Below, piece by piece: positions 1 to 4,657 of a stretch of DNA of 6,211 nt. Location of the stretch: contig DEAP01000009.1 in NCBI GenBank assembly GCA_002348225.1, forward strand, positions 1-6,211. Reading direction: 5' to 3'. The translations under genes were made by a program, and so were the position numbers. Positions within the stretch are counted from its first letter, which is position 1. Every line of letters begins with the position of its first letter. Below the pieces are notes generated by a model, which made no database searches, was not told the origin of the DNA, and was given only the letters and a program-made list of their open reading frames with translations. The stretch is from Dehalococcoidia bacterium UBA2979. Lineage in GTDB: Bacteria; Chloroflexota; Dehalococcoidia; UBA2979.

Positions 1-99
1 CTCGAAGACCGAATTGCGAGTCGTTTAACTTTCACAGAACTCTCGGAAGTCTACAAGGTAGAAGCTCCAGATTTTAGGACGCTACGACCAACTTCCTAG
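1..99 (+). CDS. C-terminal end of an unidentified protein (5' part outside window)
   Basis: The first reading frame is open from the left edge to a TAG at 97-99 and gives 32 residues, starting LEDRIASRLTFTELSEVYKV and ending FRTLRPTS. The other two forward frames meet stops within this stretch. The peptide has a protein-like composition with an amphipathic, charged helix-like start. It stops two bases before the stop codon of the convergent molybdopterin synthase gene, which is the tight tail-to-tail spacing expected of a real gene end. I do not recognise the family, and no function can be given from 32 residues. Because only the tail is visible, a chance open frame cannot be excluded. Confidence 0.5.
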   Translation, partial: LEDRIASRLTFTELSEVYKVEAPDFRTLRPTS

Positions 100-101
100 T
101 T

Positions 102-785
102 TCACGGGCGGGGCATCACACCCTCTTGCCAGTGTGAACCGTCCGCACTCCATTCTTTCTTCCATACAGGCACAGTCTCCTTAACGCGATCGACCGCACG
201 AAGAGCAGCTTCGAATGCGTCAGCTCGATGGGCCGCGCAGACCCCCACAAGCAAAGAAACTTCACCTATTTCTAAAATCCCAATTCGATGCCAGATATGA
301 ACTTTGTAAACTTCCTGATCCTGGAAATATTCCAATATCTCTTCACGAATCGAAGCCAGCTGTTTCGTAGCCATCTCCTCATAAGCCTCGTACTCCAGTC
401 GAACAACGTTTCTTCCTTCGTGATGGTTACGCACAACACCCTCAAAAATAACAACGGCTCCCGCCTTATCATCGTTAAGTCCTTGCCGCATCTTTGCGGG
501 AGTCAGTATTTCTGTGGTGACTAATGCTTCTAAACTACCCCCGGCTATGGGTGGCACCAGCGCCACCGAATCACCATCCGTGAGTTCAGATTCGTCGGAT
601 AAAATATATTCTTCATTAACCGCGATCGCCACCCCTGTTAAATACGGATGGAGTTTAGGATACTTAAGCGATAGTGCCTCCCTTAGTATCTGAACTGTTG
701 CTGAATCGCCCTCCAACTCGACACCTAGCAGATCACTGCCCATGATTTCGCGAAGTCCAGCAAACAATCGAACAGACACTTGCAT
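102..785 (-). CDS. moaX: Fused MoaD-MoaE molybdopterin synthase (MoaX-like)
   Basis: The 227-residue protein carries both molybdopterin synthase subunits. They convert cyclic pyranopterin monophosphate to the dithiolene molybdopterin in the cytoplasm. Residues 1-83 are a MoaD ubiquitin-like domain: VRLFAGLRE start, then VALVPPIAGG with the Gly-Gly at 82-83 that is normally the free, thiocarboxylated C-terminus. Residues about 85-227 are MoaE: FEGVVRNHHEG with R119, AAHR with H186 and R187, and VKETVPVWKKE with K202 and K209. The spacing H186-K202-K209 equals H103-K119-K126 of E. coli MoaE, so the catalytic set looks complete. Each half is near the length of the stand-alone subunit. Similar fusions, such as MoaX of Mycobacterium tuberculosis, are known to need cleavage after Gly-Gly; that this one is cut is inference. 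The ATG is preceded by a good Shine-Dalgarno. The gene lies 28 bases after the transporter gene and is probably cotranscribed with it. Confidence 0.95.
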   Translation of the reverse strand: MQVSVRLFAGLREIMGSDLLGVELEGDSATVQILREALSLKYPKLHPYLTGVAIAVNEEYILSDESELTDGDSVALVPPIAGGSLEALVTTEILTPAKMRQGLNDDKAGAVVIFEGVVRNHHEGRNVVRLEYEAYEEMATKQLASIREEILEYFQDQEVYKVHIWHRIGILEIGEVSLLVGVCAAHRADAFEAALRAVDRVKETVPVWKKEWSADGSHWQEGVMPRP

Positions 786-793
786 CTTACGGA

Positions 794-799
794 CACCTC
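794..799 (-). promoter_or_regulatory. Shine-Dalgarno of the MoaD-MoaE gene
   Basis: On the minus strand this reads GAGGTG and lies 8 bases before the ATG at 785-783. It is a strong match to the 16S rRNA tail. It sits inside the 28-base gap after the transporter stop codon, so the fusion gene can be translated independently within a shared transcript. The site supports M1 (MQVSVRLF) as the true start. Confidence 0.8.
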
Positions 800-813
800 A
801 TACAATTACATTC

Positions 814-2043
814 TCAACTGAAATCTCTCACCGTCTGATTACGTAGAGTCATGATAATTCCAAATAACAAAATAACCAAACCAGCCCCAGAATAGACAAA
901 TTGCAAACCAATCACTGTTGCCAAAGTTCCGAGTAACAAAGCTGCAATTTGCATCATCCCTTGAGACATAAAAACAAAACTATTCACTCGCCCCAGCACT
1001 TTGTTTTCGACAACTGACTGAATAATTCCTGTGCTAAGAGCATTAATAGCAAAGAAGCAAGCACCGCAAATTAGATTAAAACTGAAAACAAAAACATTAG
1101 ATCTGGAGAGGCTATAAAGGAATACAGCGGCCCCAAACAAACATACCGCCATAAGCAAAGTAGGGCCTCTTCGTATTCGCGCGCCCAAGCCGGCTATGAC
1201 TAGAGTGGAAAGCACTCCTCCCACAGTCCAGGTCAGAATCATTATTCCCCAGTCAAACGCACCGAATCCCAGTTTCTCGTCAACCCAAGACGCGATTAGC
1301 TGACCCATCACACCTAGACCGATAGCGATGGATGTCCAGTTTAGGAATAGGACAAATCGAACAATTGGTAATTCCCTCAAGACTTGGTACCCATTCGCTA
1401 CGTTGTTGAATAATCTCTCACCGGCGGCCCCACGGTCAGCCGGAGCCGACCCCACTTTGATATAAAAAGTAAGACTCACAGCCAACAAAGGCCCAACTCC
1501 TGCAAATAAATAAGCCGTAGAATATCCTAGATTCTCTATCAGCCAACCTCCTGTCGGGCCCGCTCCCATTCCCCCAATTGCTAAAACCAAAAAAAAGAGA
1601 CTCAGACCTCTAGATCCCATAGCCGGACCGAGGGAATCTCTAACCAACGCTACTCGATTGGGCTGATCCTGTGCGAGCACAATTCCAAATGAGCAGAAAA
1701 GACCAATAATAATAACAAGACTAAAAATAGAAGGGTCAGATCCTGAGACCAAGTGAAGAAATATACTTACGACGACAATCGACAAAAATGCCAATATTTG
1801 GCTGACTCGCATCACTGTTCTTCTGGGAAATCGATCTACAAAAGCTCCTGCCAGAACCATGTACCCGATGAAGACTGTTCCCGAAAGTGCCGCCTTTATA
1901 CCGAGAAATAGAGCACTTAAATTCTCCGGAGCCATCTCACTGATGTACCATGACTGAGTCATAAATAGCACCGGCTGAGTAAAACCGATAAATAATTGGC
2001 TTAATAGTAATAATTGAAAGTCACGAAAATGAAGGATGTTCAT
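814..2043 (-). CDS. Major facilitator superfamily transporter, MFS_3/EntS-like, substrate unknown
   Basis: This 409-residue inner-membrane protein shows about twelve hydrophobic segments, roughly at 10-30, 44-68, 83-100, 105-124, 147-169, 177-195, 228-252, 264-286, 295-313, 317-340, 354-378 and 380-400. Family marks are the RDFQLLLLSQ start, the loop 2-3 motif GAFVDRFPRRTV (about 66-77), the AQDQPNRVALV segment after helix 4 (about 124-134; MFS_3 proteins usually have a D-x-P-x-R form here) and VLGRVNSF (349-356) before helix 11. A hydrophilic linker at about 197-228 separates the two six-helix halves. Relatives are mostly proton-driven exporters, including the enterobactin exporter EntS, but no residue here fixes the substrate or direction. 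The neighbouring molybdopterin synthase gene may hint at a shared transcript rather than a shared task. The ATG is the first possible start after an in-frame TAA at 2061-2059, and it lacks a clear Shine-Dalgarno. Confidence 0.88.
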   Translation of the reverse strand: MNILHFRDFQLLLLSQLFIGFTQPVLFMTQSWYISEMAPENLSALFLGIKAALSGTVFIGYMVLAGAFVDRFPRRTVMRVSQILAFLSIVVVSIFLHLVSGSDPSIFSLVIIIGLFCSFGIVLAQDQPNRVALVRDSLGPAMGSRGLSLFFLVLAIGGMGAGPTGGWLIENLGYSTAYLFAGVGPLLAVSLTFYIKVGSAPADRGAAGERLFNNVANGYQVLRELPIVRFVLFLNWTSIAIGLGVMGQLIASWVDEKLGFGAFDWGIMILTWTVGGVLSTLVIAGLGARIRRGPTLLMAVCLFGAAVFLYSLSRSNVFVFSFNLICGACFFAINALSTGIIQSVVENKVLGRVNSFVFMSQGMMQIAALLLGTLATVIGLQFVYSGAGLVILLFGIIMTLRNQTVRDFS

Positions 2044-2200
2044 AAATGCGTATCTTACTTATCCGAGCGGAATTTTGACATAACCATAGTCCATCAGCTC
2101 TAGAGTAACGACCTGATAGTATGAAGCGATTGACAAGACTTCTATCGACACCGCGAGCTACCTAATAATTAGCAAAATAAAAAACCAAGCAGGTGACACG
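2044..2200. promoter_or_regulatory. Divergent intergenic region, probable promoters and operator
   Basis: This 157-base stretch separates two diverging transcripts, so it should hold promoters for both. On the plus strand there are two exact -35-type hexamers TTGACA at 2075-2080 and 2130-2135, 55 bases apart. Neither has a convincing -10 at 16-18 bases. An AT-rich AATAAT (2164-2169), one base from TATAAT, lies about 30 bases before the GTG start of the next gene, but it is too far from the second TTGACA for a standard pair. Between the hexamers is an interrupted dyad: CATA (2085-2088) and ATCAG (2093-2097) against CTGAT (2113-2117) and TATG (2120-2123), with the palindrome CTCTAGAG at 2098-2105 in the middle. 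A dyad of this sort could be an operator. Exact start points cannot be fixed by eye. Confidence 0.35.
2191..2195 (+). promoter_or_regulatory. Shine-Dalgarno selecting a GTG start
   Basis: AGGTG ends 5 bases before the GTG at 2201-2203. No ATG, GTG or TTG occurs in frame upstream as far as the TAG at 2117-2119. The next in-frame ATG, at 2279, would remove the conserved-looking LITLGGIGSGRLEQ segment. The GTG is therefore the best start for the 386-residue protein. Confidence 0.7.
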
Positions 2201-3361
2201 GTGAATAAACACTTAAGTTCAGGATCTAGTTGCCTAATCACACTCGGCGGAATCGGAAGTGGTCGCTTGGAGCAACTCATGAGGACCGCCCTTGAATCAG
2301 CTTGCGTCGACCTGAGCCATGTCTGCAATCAGGCGGGTATTTTCTCCAGTATCACTCTGATCACCGACCGTCCTATGACAATTGAGACAGATAATTGGTC
2401 TCGTGTAGAGTACACAGAACCTCACCAGTCATTTGGAGACGTGCTGGAAACGTACTATAAAACAACAAATCCAAAGCTCGTTGAAAATCCGCTTGTATAT
2501 TTCGGGGCTGGCAGTGCGCCTCTTATCCAAGATGTGGATATTACAAATCTCGTGTCAGCACTTAATCGAGCCAAACAGAATATCTGTGCTGCAAATAATA
2601 TTTATTCGGCCGACTATTTTGGCGTTAATCCTGGCAACATAATCAGTATGCTGGATCCCCGGCCTGTGAGTGACAATGAAATTCCGAAGCGTCTCTCAGA
2701 AGAAAATAAGACAGAAGTTGTCGAATTAGCACGCAGTAGTCGTTCACAGTTCAACATAGACGTTACCGCTGACTTGGTTACTCTCTTTCTCACAGAAGCA
2801 AAAGGACCAAGGGTACGGTCCTTCTTACAATCTCATTCGCAATTGTTCGAGCGGGCAGTTCAATGTCAGTGGGCGGCTGCTCAACATCTGATCAACAAAG
2901 AGTCGCAAGTTCTCGTTTATGGTCGAACATCATCGAGAATTTGGAAATACCTGGAGACCGAATCCGCCTCGAAAATAAGAATTATCGGAGAGGAAAGAGG
3001 ACTTGGGACTGCTCCTCCCGGATACCACCCTTACTCAACACTTGGTGATCTAATCAAGTCAGAAGGAGCTGAAATTTTCTTTACCAGGACGCTTCCGTTG
3101 ATGTGTGACGCTGCGTTCATTGATCTAATCCCCATTCTCGCATACCTCTATCCAGACACCACTCAGGAGGACCGGCATGCCGCGTTCCTCATGGACGAGT
3201 CAGCTATCGGGCACTCAGGACTCAGAACAATTATCCACGGTATAAACAGCAGTCCGATCCCAATCGCGGTTGGTGGGCATACGTTAGTCGGTTCCGGCAT
3301 AGAATTATTGAATCAAAGAGCTTGGGACTCTATTGACGGAATCAAACCAAATCCATATTGA
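2201..3361 (+). CDS. Conserved protein of unknown function, degenerate nucleotidyltransferase-like N-terminal half
   Basis: I do not recognise a named family for this 386-residue protein. It has no signal peptide or membrane segment and is probably cytoplasmic. The N-terminal half has the feel of a GT-A nucleotidyltransferase (MobA/CofC class): a glycine-rich LITLGGIGSGRLEQL near the start (13-26), VYFGAGSAPLI (99-109) where such enzymes have a metal-binding D-x-P motif, NNIYSADYFG (132-141), a SDNE turn (157-160) and SRSQFNIDVTADLVTLFL (180-197), which resembles the FDIDTPEDL segment of those enzymes. The usual G-x-G-x-R signature and metal-binding aspartate are absent, so activity is doubtful. 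The C-terminal half (about 215-386) has a Rossmann-like QVLVYGRTSSRIWKYLE (236-252), EERGLG (264-269), EIFFTRTLPLM (291-301) and IPIAVGGHTLVGSGIELL (353-370), matching nothing I can name. It starts at GTG and is followed 48 bases later by glyA, so the two are probably cotranscribed. The nucleotidyltransferase link is inference only. Confidence 0.85.
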   Translation: MNKHLSSGSSCLITLGGIGSGRLEQLMRTALESACVDLSHVCNQAGIFSSITLITDRPMTIETDNWSRVEYTEPHQSFGDVLETYYKTTNPKLVENPLVYFGAGSAPLIQDVDITNLVSALNRAKQNICAANNIYSADYFGVNPGNIISMLDPRPVSDNEIPKRLSEENKTEVVELARSSRSQFNIDVTADLVTLFLTEAKGPRVRSFLQSHSQLFERAVQCQWAAAQHLINKESQVLVYGRTSSRIWKYLETESASKIRIIGEERGLGTAPPGYHPYSTLGDLIKSEGAEIFFTRTLPLMCDAAFIDLIPILAYLYPDTTQEDRHAAFLMDESAIGHSGLRTIIHGINSSPIPIAVGGHTLVGSGIELLNQRAWDSIDGIKPNPY

Positions 3362-3409
3362 TATTTGGGGACGAATGCTAAGTCATAGTGACAAACAAAG
3401 GAAACTAAT

Positions 3410-4657
3410 ATGAGCCTATCTAGTACCGATCCCGAAATAACTCAGGCAATTTCTGAAGAAACAATACGACAAACAAGGGCCCTCGAAATGATTGCCTCCG
3501 AAAACTACGCCTCAGCAGCTGTACTAGAGGCAGTGGGATCGGTATTGACGAACAAATATTCTGAAGGGTACCCAGGCAGCCGGTACTACAACGGTAATGG
3601 CGTGATGGACACTGTAGAGCGCCTGGCACGCGAGCGCGCCAAATCATTATTTGGCGCCGACCATGCCAACCTGCAACCCCATTCAGGCGCTCAGGCCAAT
3701 ATGGCGGCATATCTGGCGGTTCTCGATCCTGGTGACACTGTAATGGGATTGAAACTGGATTCCGGAGGACATCTAACACATGGCTCCCCAGTGAATGCCT
3801 CAGGAAAAACCTATAACTTTGTGTCTTATGAAGTAGATCGCGATACACACCTCATCGACTATGAATCTATGCGAAACACAGCCAAGGCATCTCGACCGAA
3901 ACTCATAATAGTCGGGGCGACCGCCTATCCAAGACTCTGGGATTTTGCAAAGGCCAGAGAAATAGCGGATGAGGTAGGAGCACTTCTTCTTGCGGATATG
4001 GCTCACATATCCGGACTAATCGCAGCTGGAGTGCACCCCACTCCTGTGGGACATGCTCAAATAACAACCTCCTCCACCCACAAAACCTTACGAGGGCCCC
4101 GGGGGGGGATGATCTTATGCGACAGAGAATTACGTAGAAAAATTAATTCTGGGGTATTTCCTGGAACTCAGGGCGGACCAATGATGCATGTCATCGCGGG
4201 AAAAGCAGTCATGTTGAAAGAGGCGGCCACCAATGAGTTTAAAGAGTATGCGACACAAATAATTGCTAACGCGAAAACTTTGGCTGATCATTTACAAAGA
4301 AATGACTTTAATCTCGTGACTGGTGGAACTGATAATCACCTATTACTGATCGATCTGAATAACCGATCGATCACAGGCCGAGATGCTGCTGATGCCCTCG
4401 AGAGGGCTGGTATAGTGACAAACTTCAACTCCATTCCATTCGACGATAAACCCGTCCGTGAGGGTGGCGGAATACGTCTAGGCACGCCTGCGATAACTTC
4501 TCGTGGCCTGAAAGAAAACCATATGTCCTCGATCGCAGAGTGGATTACCCGAGCGTTAAACAATATCCAGAACGAAATCGAGCTGGAAATCGTGCGGAAG
4601 GAAATTCAACTCTTTCTAGCAGACTTCCCTGCACCTGGTATTGACCTAAACACTTGA
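3410..4657 (+). CDS. glyA: Serine hydroxymethyltransferase
   Basis: This 415-residue cytoplasmic pyridoxal-phosphate enzyme interconverts serine plus tetrahydrofolate and glycine plus 5,10-methylenetetrahydrofolate, the main supply of one-carbon units. E. coli GlyA has 417 residues and the match runs end to end. Visible marks are ALEMIASENY (S30), TNKYSEGYPG (Y50, E52), RYY (Y60), LQPHSGAQAN, GGHLTHGSPVN (H121), LADMAHISGLIAAG (D196, H199), the cofactor lysine K225 in TSSTHKTLRGPRGGM, FPGTQGGPMMHVIAGKA, TGGTDNHL and IRLGTPAITSRG (R356). After RYY it reads NGNGVMD where E. coli has GGCEYVD, a local variation in a conserved stretch. The start ATG has AAAGGA at 3397-3402, seven bases upstream. 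The preceding unknown gene ends 48 bases before, suggesting an operon. The last 52 bases overlap the end of the convergent murJ. Active-site residues appear complete. Confidence 0.97.
   Translation: MSLSSTDPEITQAISEETIRQTRALEMIASENYASAAVLEAVGSVLTNKYSEGYPGSRYYNGNGVMDTVERLARERAKSLFGADHANLQPHSGAQANMAAYLAVLDPGDTVMGLKLDSGGHLTHGSPVNASGKTYNFVSYEVDRDTHLIDYESMRNTAKASRPKLIIVGATAYPRLWDFAKAREIADEVGALLLADMAHISGLIAAGVHPTPVGHAQITTSSTHKTLRGPRGGMILCDRELRRKINSGVFPGTQGGPMMHVIAGKAVMLKEAATNEFKEYATQIIANAKTLADHLQRNDFNLVTGGTDNHLLLIDLNNRSITGRDAADALERAGIVTNFNSIPFDDKPVREGGGIRLGTPAITSRGLKENHMSSIAEWITRALNNIQNEIELEIVRKEIQLFLADFPAPGIDLNT
3636..3657. repeat. Perfect 9-bp inverted repeat, 4-base loop, inside glyA
   Basis: The arms GCGCCAAAT (3636-3644) and ATTTGGCGC (3649-3657) are exact reverse complements around the loop CATT. 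They lie in the codons for the conserved RAKSLFGA stretch of the enzyme. No T run follows on either strand, so it does not look like an intrinsic terminator. It would form a stable hairpin in glyA mRNA, but chance is possible. Confidence 0.7.
4101..4108 (+). repeat. G8 homopolymer in glyA
   Basis: Eight consecutive G follow GGGCCCC within the codons for GPRGGM, just after the cofactor lysine K225 (codon 4082-4084). The reading frame is intact through the tract. Such runs are prone to slippage in replication and to sequencing error. Confidence 0.9.
4347..4373. repeat. Perfect 9-bp inverted repeat, 9-base loop, inside glyA
   Basis: The arms TGATCGATC (4347-4355) and GATCGATCA (4365-4373) are exact reverse complements separated by nine bases. 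Each arm also holds the self-complementary GATCGATC, giving four GATC sites in 27 bases. It lies in coding sequence, and no role is evident. Confidence 0.7.
4606..4657. other. Tail-to-tail overlap of glyA and murJ
   Basis: The glyA stop (TGA, 4655-4657) and the murJ stop (TGA on the minus strand, 4608-4606) lie inside each other's coding region, so 52 bases are read on both strands. The GlyA end (about LFLADFPAPGIDLNT) sits at the normal family length. On the murJ side the shared part is a basic tail (PGAGKSARKS) after the last helix. No terminator hairpin with a T run is visible around the junction, so the two transcripts probably run into each other. Confidence 0.9.

Noticed and set aside
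288..524. A 78-codon plus-strand open frame inside the MoaD-MoaE gene
   Set aside because: It is antisense to conserved MoaE motifs, has no independent family signal, and ends arbitrarily in coding sequence.
2128..2148. Short dyad CGAT...ATCG around the second TTGACA
   Set aside because: Only four bases pair at each end with mismatches inside, too weak to separate from chance.
2279..2281. ATG as an alternative start of the 386-residue protein
   Set aside because: It has no better ribosome site than the GTG at 2201, and it would delete the glycine-rich segment near the N-terminus.
3636..3657. Intrinsic terminator inside glyA
   Set aside because: The hairpin is strong, but neither strand has a following T run and it lies in the middle of a conserved coding stretch.
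3420..3848. A 142-codon open frame on the minus strand inside glyA
   Set aside because: It lies wholly opposite a full-length, strongly conserved SHMT, its peptide looks like no known protein, and it has an arginine/leucine-rich composition typical of antisense shadows.
4101..4108. Possible frameshift in glyA at the G8 tract
   Set aside because: Conserved SHMT sequence continues in the same frame on both sides of the tract, to a normal C-terminus.
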